Source: Chloroflexota bacterium
Lineage (GTDB): Bacteria > Chloroflexota > Anaerolineae > Anaerolineales > Villigracilaceae
Assembly (NCBI GenBank): GCA_016234535.1
Contig: JACRBH010000255.1
Span: forward strand, 1 to 36,637
Reading direction: 5' to 3'
DNA length: 36,637 nucleotides
Each line of letters starts with the position of its first letter. The stretch's first letter is position 1. The notes below the pieces were generated by a model. That model was not told where the DNA came from. It made no database searches and saw only the letters and a program-made list of their open reading frames with translations. The position numbers and the translations under genes were made by a program. This document shows, piece after piece, positions 22,542-30,224 of the stretch.

Positions 22542-24515
22542 TTAGCGGTCAAAATGCAAAATTGCGAGATTGCCATCGAAGGAGTGCGCGAGTTGTTCGG
22601 GGATGCGGCCCAATGTATCGGCCACACGTTTACGGGAACCGAAGCCCGGGAGGATGATAAAGCTGCTGACGGATTCACGTTCGAGGTTTTCCGCCTTGAG
22701 CTGATCTTGCAGCGCTTCGATCTTGACGGGGTGGTCTGTTTCTGCCGCAACAAGCAGTGCCTCAGCGATTTGCAGATACGCCTTATCAGCGATGATTTCA
22801 AGCGGCACGTTGAGGGCTTTTGCCAGAGTCAAATTTGCATCAAGCATACGTTGAAGAATCACAGGCGGCACAGTTTTGGGCGGGATAACAAAAACGATGC
22901 GCTGCATTCCGTTCAAAGGCAGGGGAATTTTCCCCACCATCACGGGCGTATCAGAACCCCAAATGACTTCATCCAAAACAGAGCCAAGGACTGACTCACG
23001 TAATGTCCGTTTGCCGCGCCAGCCCATGAGAATGAGGGATGCGTTCCGCTCATGCGCGGTTTGCAGAATGCCCTGCGCATGGGAGGAAGCAAGGCGCGGG
23101 ATAAGTTCAATTTCAGTTTCGGGATCATTCAACATTTCAGTGACCCGGCCAAGCAAGTCCTTGTGAAGCGTAAAGCTGCTGTCACGATCCTTTTCAATTC
23201 CCATATCACGCGCCACGCTGACAGCCAGCACCTTTCCCTTGGATGAGTTTGCCAGCAAACCTGCGAGAGAGATCAATCCTTCAGATTGTTTCGAGTCTGC
23301 AACGGGGACGAGAATCCGCCCGAAGAGTGGCAAAACCTCCTCGTCTGGCTCGGCAGTTTTCAGGTCAGGAGCGAAGCGCTGGACGATTAGAGGAGAAGTA
23401 ATCGAAGTGAGGAGAATCATCAAGATGGCGGCATTGAAAAGGGTGGAGTCAAAAAGTCCAGTTTCCAAACCAATGACCAAAGTGGGAATCGTGACTGCGG
23501 CCTGGGCATGGGACAAGCCATAAACAGTCCAGAATTCCGATTGGGTGTATTTATAAATTTTCGCAGTGAGCCACGCGGCGATGAATTTGGAAACATAAGC
23601 AACGATGGTCACGCCGATGGCAACGACGATGGTTTGCGGACTCTTAAGAAAAGTAAGCGGGTCGGTGATGAGGCCGCTGTATAAAAGAAAGACGGGAATA
23701 AAAAACGATTCGCCGATAAAGAGCACATGACCTGTTACAGGGCTATGGCGCGGAAGGGTGGCATTGATGGCAAGCCCGGCAAGGAATGCGCCGACAACTT
23801 CATGCACACCGATCAGTTCTGCAACGAAGGCGGAAACAAAAAGCGTAACGATGACGAATTGAAATTCAACCGCGCGGCCTGAAATACGTTGAAAGACGAA
23901 TTTGCCGAGGCGCGGCAGCCCAAAGACAATGGCAAGCGCAAAAAGCGCCAGAAGGATAATGAGCTGCACAAAATAGCCGAGGGAAATTCCGCCTGTTCTT
24001 GCGCCAAGCACAACCGCAAGCACGATGAATGCGCCAATATCGGTAAGGACGGTTGCGCCGGTTGTGACTGCAACAGCTTCGTTGCGGGTCACTCCAAATT
24101 TAGTGAGGATGGGGAAAGCAATAAGTGTATGAGATGCAAACGCGGAGCCGAGCAGGATCATGCCTAAAAAGTCGAGGCCGAGGATGTAGCCAAGCCCCAT
24201 ACCCATAAGCTGGGGAAGGAGAAAAGTGATAATACCAAAAACAGCGGCGCGGCCGCGCACACGTAGGAATTGGTTTATATCCACTTCGAGGCCGGCGCTG
24301 AACATGAGGTAGACAAGACCGATGGTGGCAAGGAATTCAATGCGATCCCCCGCTTGCATAAGACCAAATCCATGCGGGCCGATCAACATGCCGCCGATGA
24401 TGATGCCGATAATGCCGGGTAATCTTAATCTCTCAGAGAGCAGCGGCGTGATGAGAATAATCGCCATTGCAAGCAGGAAGAAACCAACAGGTTTGTTGAA
24501 GAGTTCAAGAAGCAT
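22542..24515 (-). CDS. Kef-type (CPA2) cation:proton antiporter with two USP-like domains
   Basis: A 657-residue membrane protein. Residues 1 to about 395 form a Na+/H+ exchanger-type core of about 12 helices (LLSERLRLPGIIGIIIGGML, LASIGL-like and VTTGATVLTDIGAFIVLA segments; a TD in the unwound helix replaces the common ND). From about 405 come cytoplasmic universal stress protein domains. The first has the ATP-binding G-x2-G-x9-GS form (GWRGKRTLRESVLGS), and the second is more diverged. Such fusions exchange K+ or Na+ for H+ and are gated by nucleotides or stress. There is no TrkA-N domain. A weak AAAGG precedes the ATG. It is the last gene of a minus-strand run and ends in a bidirectional terminator. 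Confidence 0.9.
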   Translation of the reverse strand: MLLELFNKPVGFFLLAMAIILITPLLSERLRLPGIIGIIIGGMLIGPHGFGLMQAGDRIEFLATIGLVYLMFSAGLEVDINQFLRVRGRAAVFGIITFLLPQLMGMGLGYILGLDFLGMILLGSAFASHTLIAFPILTKFGVTRNEAVAVTTGATVLTDIGAFIVLAVVLGARTGGISLGYFVQLIILLALFALAIVFGLPRLGKFVFQRISGRAVEFQFVIVTLFVSAFVAELIGVHEVVGAFLAGLAINATLPRHSPVTGHVLFIGESFFIPVFLLYSGLITDPLTFLKSPQTIVVAIGVTIVAYVSKFIAAWLTAKIYKYTQSEFWTVYGLSHAQAAVTIPTLVIGLETGLFDSTLFNAAILMILLTSITSPLIVQRFAPDLKTAEPDEEVLPLFGRILVPVADSKQSEGLISLAGLLANSSKGKVLAVSVARDMGIEKDRDSSFTLHKDLLGRVTEMLNDPETEIELIPRLASSHAQGILQTAHERNASLILMGWRGKRTLRESVLGSVLDEVIWGSDTPVMVGKIPLPLNGMQRIVFVIPPKTVPPVILQRMLDANLTLAKALNVPLEIIADKAYLQIAEALLVAAETDHPVKIEALQDQLKAENLERESVSSFIILPGFGSRKRVADTLGRIPEQLAHSFDGNLAILHFDR

Positions 24516-24568
24516 GTAGGGAACCTTTTAAGAATGAGGGATGAATTGTGAATGAAGAATGGTGAAGA

Positions 24569-24598
24569 AAGTCAAAGGCAAGACCTGGCCTTTGACTT
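24569..24598 (-). terminator. Hairpin after the homocysteine methyltransferase gene
   Basis: AAGTCAAAGGC (24569-24579) pairs perfectly with GCCTTTGACTT (24588-24598). On the minus strand it follows the stop codon and is followed by TTCTTCACC, which is a weak T-run. It overlaps a sequence related to the argS palindrome, so it may be a repeat acting as a terminator. Confidence 0.45.
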
Positions 24599-24612
24599 TT
24601 GATCTTCGACTT

Positions 24613-25497
24613 TTATTTCAAGGCTGATTTTAATTCAGTAATATGTTCGGGTGAAGTACCGCAGCATCCGCCCACTATTTTTACAGGCCAGTGAGAGGCA
24701 TGATCGCAATAGGCTTTGGGGTTTTCAGAGTCGGTGTTAATCCAACCGACTTCGTCATCGGCATAACCGATATTGCCGTATGCGATTAATGGGAAATCTT
24801 TTCCACATGCTGACTGTAATTCTGTAAGCGGTTTGGCAAGATTGGGAGTTGGTCCGCAGTTGACACCGATGGCACAGATGCCAAGTGGAAGTAACTGCGC
24901 CGCAGCATCGGTCAGGGTTTCGCCTGAGAGTAGTTTTCCATCACGGTCGCAAACAAAGCTGACGACTACGGGCGTGCCGGTAATGCTCGCAAGTTTCGCC
25001 ATGATAACGGCTTCGCGAATCGTGTTGATGGTTTCGATCAGGATCAAGTCCACGCCGCATTCGATAAGATGATGAACGCGCTCGGAATGCTCGGCGCGAA
25101 GCTCATCATCAGGCGGGACAAGGTCGGGGCGATAGCAATCTTCGAGCGTGGAAATCGAACCAGCCACAAAACGGGGTTTATCGGATGGCACATTGGCAAT
25201 TGCAGCGCGGGCAATGTCCACTGCGCGGCGTGTGAGTTCGAGCGCACGGTCTGCATTTCCGCTGGGAGCCAGTGCGCGGCGATGTGTGCGGAAGGTATTG
25301 GTGGTGATAATGTCTGCGCCGGCGCGAAGATAATCTTCGTGAATTTGCTGGAGGATCTTCGCGTCACGATCATTCATCAACGCATTGGCTGACCAGAGCG
25401 GGAGGCCGGTATCCACGCCGCGGCGGTTGAGTTCCGTGCCTGTCGCGCCGTCGAGGATGAGTTTACCGGGTTGGGAAAGAGAAGTTAAGAAAGTCAT
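24613..25497 (-). CDS. Homocysteine S-methyltransferase family protein
   Basis: A 294-residue protein of the BHMT/MmuM/MetH N-domain family. The zinc ligands are visible: GVNCGP (about residue 210) and GGCCGTSPEHI near the C-terminus. The start LILDGATGTELNRRGVDTGLPLWSA is the family's N-terminal signature (DGATGTEL). It transfers a methyl group to homocysteine to form methionine; the methyl donor (S-methylmethionine or another sulfonium or betaine) cannot be told. It is a stand-alone domain with no cobalamin module. It lies 82 bases after moeA on the same strand, with a gap rich in CAGTTGTTAG-type short repeats. Confidence 0.9.
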   Translation of the reverse strand: MTFLTSLSQPGKLILDGATGTELNRRGVDTGLPLWSANALMNDRDAKILQQIHEDYLRAGADIITTNTFRTHRRALAPSGNADRALELTRRAVDIARAAIANVPSDKPRFVAGSISTLEDCYRPDLVPPDDELRAEHSERVHHLIECGVDLILIETINTIREAVIMAKLASITGTPVVVSFVCDRDGKLLSGETLTDAAAQLLPLGICAIGVNCGPTPNLAKPLTELQSACGKDFPLIAYGNIGYADDEVGWINTDSENPKAYCDHASHWPVKIVGGCCGTSPEHITELKSALK

Positions 25498-25579
25498 TGG
25501 TTGTTAGGCTCCAGTTAGCGTTCTGTGTTCAGTTGTTAGTGATGATAAAAAAGAGAGAAGAAGAAAGAGTGTTGAAGGT

Positions 25580-26887
25580 TTAGATCAGCACGACTTCAAC
25601 CATTTCGCCGGCGCTTAGACCCGTTGCATCGGGGTGAATGCGTAAGAGTCCGTCGGCAGAGGCAAGGGTGAAGATGAGATTGGATTTGCCAAAAATCGGT
25701 TCAGCCTGATAACTGACCACTGATGACTGACCACTGACCACCAGTTTCACCGGCCACCAATCTTCGCGGCCTGCTTGAGAGGGCAGGTTCACTATTAGTC
25801 TGGCTTGAACAGTTGCTTTGAGTTTTGGCAGTGCGCCCAATAATTTTTCGATGACTGGCACAACGAATAAATATCCATTCACCAATGCGCTGACCGGGTT
25901 GCCGGGCAAGCCGATCACCGCTTTGCCGTTGCACACGCCCAGAATCGTCGGTTTGCCGGGTCTCGTATTGATTCCATGAACCAACACGCCGGGCTCGCCC
26001 AAGGTGCGGATAACTTCGGCGGTCATATCTCTTGTGGATGCGGATGAGCCTGCGGTGATGATGACCATGTCACATTCGGAGAGCGCCTTCGCCGCCGCTT
26101 CTTTCAGGACCTGAAAGCTGTCACTAAAAATCCCATAGCGGATGGCTGCGCCGCCAGTTTTTTCGACGAGCGCGCCGAGTGTATATGAGTTGATATCGCG
26201 GACTTGTCCCGGGCGCGGCGTTTGGCTCGGGTCGATGACTTCGTCACCAGTGGAGATCAACCCGACACGCGGCTTTCTGGCAACGTGGATGGATGTGAAT
26301 CCCAGCGCCATTAATCCGCCAATTTCTGCGGGGCGGATGAGAGTCCCTTTGGGGAGAACCAATTGTCCCTGGGCAACATCTTCGCCAATGCGGATTAGGT
26401 TTTCGCCATCGGCCACGGATTTGAAGATTTCGATTTCGGTTTGTGTAGGGGTGAGGTCATCTCGCCCCACTTCGTTCATCAACCCAGGGCGGGGAGACCC
26501 CGCCCCTACAATGTGTTGTGTGTATTCGATCATTACAACTGCGTTCGCGCCGTTGGGAAGCATTCCGCCGGTGTGGATCAATGCGCATTGACCTGCGCCA
26601 ATTTCAAAGGACGGCGTGTCGCCCATTGGCACTTCACCGATCAAAGTGAGATATGCAGGGAGTGAGTCAGTTGCGCCAAAGGTGTCGCGCGCGCGGACGG
26701 CGTATCCGTCCACGGTGGTGCGGGGGAAGTCGGGCAATGGGTGCGGCGCGAATGTGTCAGACGCGGTGAAGCGGCCCAAGGCGTGGAGCATGTCTATTGA
26801 TTCAGAATCAATTGTCGGCTGGGAGAGATGCGAGAGCAGCAGAGTCCGAGCTTCGTCGGGAGGAAGAAGAGTCAAAAATTCAGGCAT
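25580..26887 (-). CDS. moeA: Molybdopterin molybdenumtransferase MoeA
   Basis: A 435-residue MoeA, which inserts molybdate into adenylated molybdopterin. Family marks include TTVDGYAVRARDTFG, GGMLPNGANAVVMIEYTQ, RKPRVGLISTGDEV, TAGSSASTRDMT and AVIGLPGNPVSALVNGYLFV. Two stretches have no counterpart in ordinary MoeA and coincide with palindromic repeats: HIVGAGSPRPGLMNEVGRDD (about residues 125-146) after VVMIEYTQ, and VVSGQSSVVSYQ (about 382-393) after the WWPVKL strand. They account for much of the excess over the usual ~400 residues. A Mo-cofactor gene here fits the molybdenum hydroxylase at the left edge. The ATG is 2 bases from the stop of the upstream UbiA-like gene. Confidence 0.95.
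   Translation of the reverse strand: MPEFLTLLPPDEARTLLLSHLSQPTIDSESIDMLHALGRFTASDTFAPHPLPDFPRTTVDGYAVRARDTFGATDSLPAYLTLIGEVPMGDTPSFEIGAGQCALIHTGGMLPNGANAVVMIEYTQHIVGAGSPRPGLMNEVGRDDLTPTQTEIEIFKSVADGENLIRIGEDVAQGQLVLPKGTLIRPAEIGGLMALGFTSIHVARKPRVGLISTGDEVIDPSQTPRPGQVRDINSYTLGALVEKTGGAAIRYGIFSDSFQVLKEAAAKALSECDMVIITAGSSASTRDMTAEVIRTLGEPGVLVHGINTRPGKPTILGVCNGKAVIGLPGNPVSALVNGYLFVVPVIEKLLGALPKLKATVQARLIVNLPSQAGREDWWPVKLVVSGQSSVVSYQAEPIFGKSNLIFTLASADGLLRIHPDATGLSAGEMVEVVLI
25706..25744. repeat. In-frame ACTGACCACTG repeat in moeA
   Basis: ACTGACCACTG occurs at 25712-25722 and 25726-25736, followed by ACCACCAG. It encodes VVSGQSSVVSYQ on the minus strand within the C-terminal domain of MoeA, an area that is not expected to contain such a low-complexity segment. 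Confidence 0.75.
26445..26509. repeat. In-frame 65-bp palindromic element in moeA
   Basis: The ends are inverted repeats: GTAGGGGTGAGGTC (26445-26458) and the reverse complement of 26496-26509 match at 12 of 14. An internal palindrome GGGCGGGGAGACCCCGCCC lies at 26487-26505. It encodes most of the extra loop after VVMIEYTQ in MoeA. Confidence 0.82.
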
Positions 26888-26889
26888 AT

Positions 26890-27747
26890 CTATCTAATCC
26901 AGAAAGTCAAAGTCAGGAAATATGTTGTAAGGCCAAAGACTGCCAGCGCTGTGACGTTGAGCAAAGGCCAGTTCGGTTTGCCGCCGATTGAAACGTGACG
27001 AAGGAGAAGGATTTGCAAAATGGCGAAAGGAAGTGTGAGAAAGGCGGGCCAGAGAATGGAGAAGCCGAGGATGGGCGCAATGGCAAAGATAACGTAGGCC
27101 AGTGCGACGAGACTATGATGGAACGGCACGGCGCGTTCCCATGTGAGCAAACGCAGGAGCGTGGCGCGTTGATATTTTTGGTCGGAGGGAAAAGATATAA
27201 AGTTGAGGATGAGAAAGTATGCAAGCGCGAGCGCGGTCAACGGAATGATGATGACCATCAACAGGCGGTGATTTTCTGCGGCTTGCAGAAGAAAGCCGAT
27301 GGATGGGATGATATAAGCGATATGCGCGGCAAGAGTCAGTTCGCCGAAGCCTCGGTCAAGCAGGCGGAAAGGATGAACAGCGTATAAGATCACTGCCAGC
27401 AGAGACGAAAGTAAAAAGAGGGAAGATGAAAGCGCAAGTCCGTAATTGATGTAAAGCAGAAAAGCGATCACGGCGTTGACCGTGAGCAGGGCATAAGAAA
27501 CATAAAGCAGATTGTTGCGGAGAGTCTCTTTTTGTTTGGGAGTTTCATCATCGGCCAGCGGTTCATTGTGCGGGCGAAAAACTTCGGCAAGCAGCGACAT
27601 GCTCAATTGCGCGAGTACGACTCCGACAAGCCCAAGCCAGAATGCGAGGGCAGAAAAAGGCTTGCCGAGGTAGTCAGGGATGCTGGCGCCGAGGGTATAC
27701 GTCAGCGCGGCGAGGAGGAGGTGGAGGGGACGGGTGAGTTTGAGCAA
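26890..27747 (-). CDS. UbiA-like polytopic membrane protein with degenerate Asp motifs
   Basis: About 285 residues with 8-9 hydrophobic helices. I place the start at TTG 27747, giving MLKLTRPLHLLLAALTYTLG, the usual UbiA opening; the open frame continues to 27870, but those residues are hydrophilic and unlike the family, and the start is uncertain. UbiA prenyltransferases bind Mg-diphosphate with NDxxDxxxD and DxxxD motifs. Here the first region reads LLAEVFRPHNEPLADDE and the second ILNFISFPSDQKYQRATLL, so key Asp residues are missing although the fold (RPLH, DRGFGEL) is kept. It may have lost catalysis or have changed function. It is 2 bases upstream of moeA and is likely cotranscribed with it. 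Confidence 0.62.
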   Translation of the reverse strand: MLKLTRPLHLLLAALTYTLGASIPDYLGKPFSALAFWLGLVGVVLAQLSMSLLAEVFRPHNEPLADDETPKQKETLRNNLLYVSYALLTVNAVIAFLLYINYGLALSSSLFLLSSLLAVILYAVHPFRLLDRGFGELTLAAHIAYIIPSIGFLLQAAENHRLLMVIIIPLTALALAYFLILNFISFPSDQKYQRATLLRLLTWERAVPFHHSLVALAYVIFAIAPILGFSILWPAFLTLPFAILQILLLRHVSIGGKPNWPLLNVTALAVFGLTTYFLTLTFWIR

Positions 27748-27895
27748 TTTACGATTTCCGATGGTTTTGGTGCATGAAGATTTGATAAAAGAGGTGTGAG
27801 CATGTACCTTTGGGTTTATGCCTAAATACACAAAAACGCACTCACGCCAAAAAGCATTATACCGTGTCAAGAACTGGTCGGAATACGACCGAATT

Positions 27896-28116
27896 GCATC
27901 ACGGAAAATGTTACTTTGAGAAGTAACGTTGCATCAGGGAAAATGTTACTTTCCGATAGGCAGAAAGCCTGTCGGAGGAGCAACATGATGAGCCTGAAAA
28001 GCAAGCATGAATTAGCCGAGCGAAGCAAATATTTCGAGTCACTGGGGTACATGGTGATCCGCTTTTGGAATAATCAAGTATCAACGGGGTCATTCAAGCA
28101 ATTGAATTTTCTTTGA
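27896..28116 (+). mobile_element. Mobile-element relic: repeat end, leader hairpin and a 43-codon chimeric ORF
   Basis: GGAAAATGTTACTTT occurs twice (27903-27917 and 27938-27952), resembling an insertion sequence end. A stem CCGATAGGC/GCCTGTCGG (27953-27961 with 27967-27975) leads to a strong GGAGGAG (27974-27980) and ATG 27985. The ORF to 28116 encodes 43 residues: MMSLKSKHELAER resembles the start of an IS481-like transposase, and ERSKYFESLGYMVIRFWNNQ resembles the C-terminal half of DUF559 (endonuclease-like) proteins. Both parts are fragments, joined in frame. Likely a decayed insertion; families are assigned from memory of their motifs. Confidence 0.5.
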
Positions 28117-28224
28117 ACAATAAGTGAATGAATGCGGCTTCAACCCTTCGGGCGCTCCGCCGCGCAACCTCAAACGCCAACCCACAAAAATGATAATTAC
28201 CTTTAAGCTGATAATTGCGAGGGC

Positions 28225-28230
28225 TATAAT
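28225..28230 (+). promoter_or_regulatory. -10 box for the 7TM diguanylate cyclase gene
   Basis: A perfect TATAAT at 28225-28230, with a weak TTTAAG 17 bases upstream (28202-28207). It lies 86 bases before the ATG, which has AGGAG about 6 bases upstream. Confidence 0.5.
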
Positions 28231-28315
28231 TAGGGTCAAGCTCAAAAATAAGCTATTCAAGTGGTTGGCGAAATAAGAGCGCAGTTCTTGGCGAGGATAG
28301 GCAAGGAGTTCGTGA

Positions 28316-30136
28316 ATGAGAAACAAGTTGGCAGTCACCTTATTGATGATAGGGATCTGGTATGCCATGTTTGGCCCGGCAAGCAGGATCGAGGAAGCCG
28401 AACCTCCGAAGGGAATCGTTCCCGGTCAATTACAGGTTTACGAAGACCCAACTACCAGCCTTACCCTCGATCAAATCATGGATCAAGCCAGCCAGTTCAG
28501 CGACGTCTCCGCAAAAACTCCCAGCTATTTTTTTTCATCATCCGCTTATTGGTTCCGTATCCCGGTCCAAAACCTGAACGATCAACCCGCCGATTTATTT
28601 CTGAATATTAAATATCCCACACTGGATTTTGTCACACTCCATATTATCGATTCTGACGGTCAGCGTCGTGAGTTTGCTACAGGGGACAGGCTCCTGAGGC
28701 AGGAACGGCCGGTCGAACTCGCAACGACGCTTGCTCTGCCTTTTTCCATTGGCAGTGGTGAACGGGTGGAATTGTTTGTCCGCGTCCAGGCCAATGCCGG
28801 CGCAATCATATTTCCCTACGAGATCCTGGAGCCTGCTTCTTTACAGGCAAATATGCTGGATCAATGGCTGATGCATGGCATTATGCTTGGCCTTTTCGTG
28901 GCTATCTTCATGTATGATCTGGCCCTATTTATATTTCTCAAGAAAGCAATTTATTTTTATTACCTGGCTTACTTGCTCTCCGCCTACTTCATCATTATTG
29001 CACTGGACGGTTTTGGTCTCGTTGCAATATATCCCGTCACAACATGGCTGGCAAACGAAGGGTTGGTTGTCTTCTCCGGGCTGGCCTATTTGTCGATTCT
29101 GCTGTTTACACGTCAGGTGTTGAACACTCGTGAAAACAAGTCAATGGATTGGATATTAAAATCCATGATGGCTGCAAGCGGACTCCTGGCTGCATCGCCG
29201 CTATTTCTACCCGTTCAACTGACGTATCAAATGGACCTGGCCATGCTCTTTATCATTCCGCTCTCTGTTTTGCCAAACGTGATGATGGCCTGGCGGCGCA
29301 GACTGGAAGGAGCCTTATACAACCTGCTTGCAAATGTCTTCCTGTTAATAGGCATGGGCGCATTTGGACTGGTGATCCTGGGCATCCTTCCATTTCAGCC
29401 CATTACGTTGGAAATAATTCCGAACGGGCTGCTGGCGGGCGCGTTATTACACTTTTTTGGCATGGCGAATAAGGTACTCTCCCTTCAAAACGAAAAATTG
29501 GAGGCTGAAAAAGACTTCCGCCAGCAACTTGAAATTCGGCAGGAGGAGTTGGAAAAACAGGTGGCACAGCGCACGATCGAATTGGATACGGCCCGCAAAA
29601 ATGCGGAGCTTTTGGCGGTCACCGATTCACTGACTGAAATTTACAACCGCCGCGGGCTGTTCGAGACGGCAATTCGTGAAATCAAACTGGCTGAAAGAAA
29701 TAAAAGACCCCTCTCCGTGATCATGTTCGATATCGATAACTTTAAACAGATCAACGACAGTTTTGGCCATATTGAAGGTGACCGCATATTATGCGATGTC
29801 GTTTCGGTTGTACTTGAGGAGATACGAGACACAGACTTGTTCGGAAGGGTTGGCGGAGACGAGCTTCTGGTCGTGCTTCCCGAAACACCCCCCGAATCCG
29901 CATTACAGATCGCCGAGCGACTGCGCGCGGGGATCGCTGAAAAAATATCCACCGGCCGTCACTCCATGAGAGTCACGGCAAGTTTCGGTGTAGCCTGGGC
30001 GGCCAATCAAAATTATGACATTGACTCACTTCAAGCCTCAGCAGACATTGCCCTCTATCGCGCAAAAAATAATGGGCGCAACAGGGTTGAAACGATTGAT
30101 GCAAACCAACCCCAAACCTCCCAGACAGAGATGTAA
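28316..30136 (+). CDS. 7TM-DISM diguanylate cyclase
   Basis: A 606-residue membrane protein. A signal-like helix (about 1-22) precedes an extracytoplasmic 7TMR-DISMED2-type beta domain (about 40-175, with YWFRIPVQNLNDQPADLFLN and ERVELFVRVQANAG). Seven helices of the 7TMR-DISM module follow (about 185-385). A coiled coil (about 390-430) leads to the GGDEF domain (about 440-606). The active site reads GGDEL at 513-517 and the I-site RDTD precedes it by 5 residues. DISMED2 domains are thought to bind carbohydrates or similar ligands, so it probably links an extracellular cue to c-di-GMP. There is no EAL domain. A relic of a mobile element lies directly upstream. Confidence 0.93.
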   Translation: MRNKLAVTLLMIGIWYAMFGPASRIEEAEPPKGIVPGQLQVYEDPTTSLTLDQIMDQASQFSDVSAKTPSYFFSSSAYWFRIPVQNLNDQPADLFLNIKYPTLDFVTLHIIDSDGQRREFATGDRLLRQERPVELATTLALPFSIGSGERVELFVRVQANAGAIIFPYEILEPASLQANMLDQWLMHGIMLGLFVAIFMYDLALFIFLKKAIYFYYLAYLLSAYFIIIALDGFGLVAIYPVTTWLANEGLVVFSGLAYLSILLFTRQVLNTRENKSMDWILKSMMAASGLLAASPLFLPVQLTYQMDLAMLFIIPLSVLPNVMMAWRRRLEGALYNLLANVFLLIGMGAFGLVILGILPFQPITLEIIPNGLLAGALLHFFGMANKVLSLQNEKLEAEKDFRQQLEIRQEELEKQVAQRTIELDTARKNAELLAVTDSLTEIYNRRGLFETAIREIKLAERNKRPLSVIMFDIDNFKQINDSFGHIEGDRILCDVVSVVLEEIRDTDLFGRVGGDELLVVLPETPPESALQIAERLRAGIAEKISTGRHSMRVTASFGVAWAANQNYDIDSLQASADIALYRAKNNGRNRVETIDANQPQTSQTEM

Positions 30137-30170
30137 ACCCACGGCAGATGGGCATGTTACCACTATAAAC

Positions 30171-30214
30171 AAAAAAAGAGAGACGGTCACCTTCGCGTAA
30201 TGGATAACCGTCTC
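30171..30214 (-). terminator. Rho-independent terminator of htpG
   Basis: On the minus strand GAGACGGT (30214-30207) pairs with ACCGTCTC (30187-30180), followed by TCTTTTTTTG. The stem begins 10 bases after the htpG stop. It also lies beyond the convergent diguanylate cyclase gene. Confidence 0.8.
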
Positions 30215-30224
30215 CAACCTTTAG

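Noticed and set aside
22542..24515. Frameshift or fusion artefact in the antiporter with USP domains
   Set aside because: Antiporter-USP fusions are a known natural architecture and the frame is continuous.
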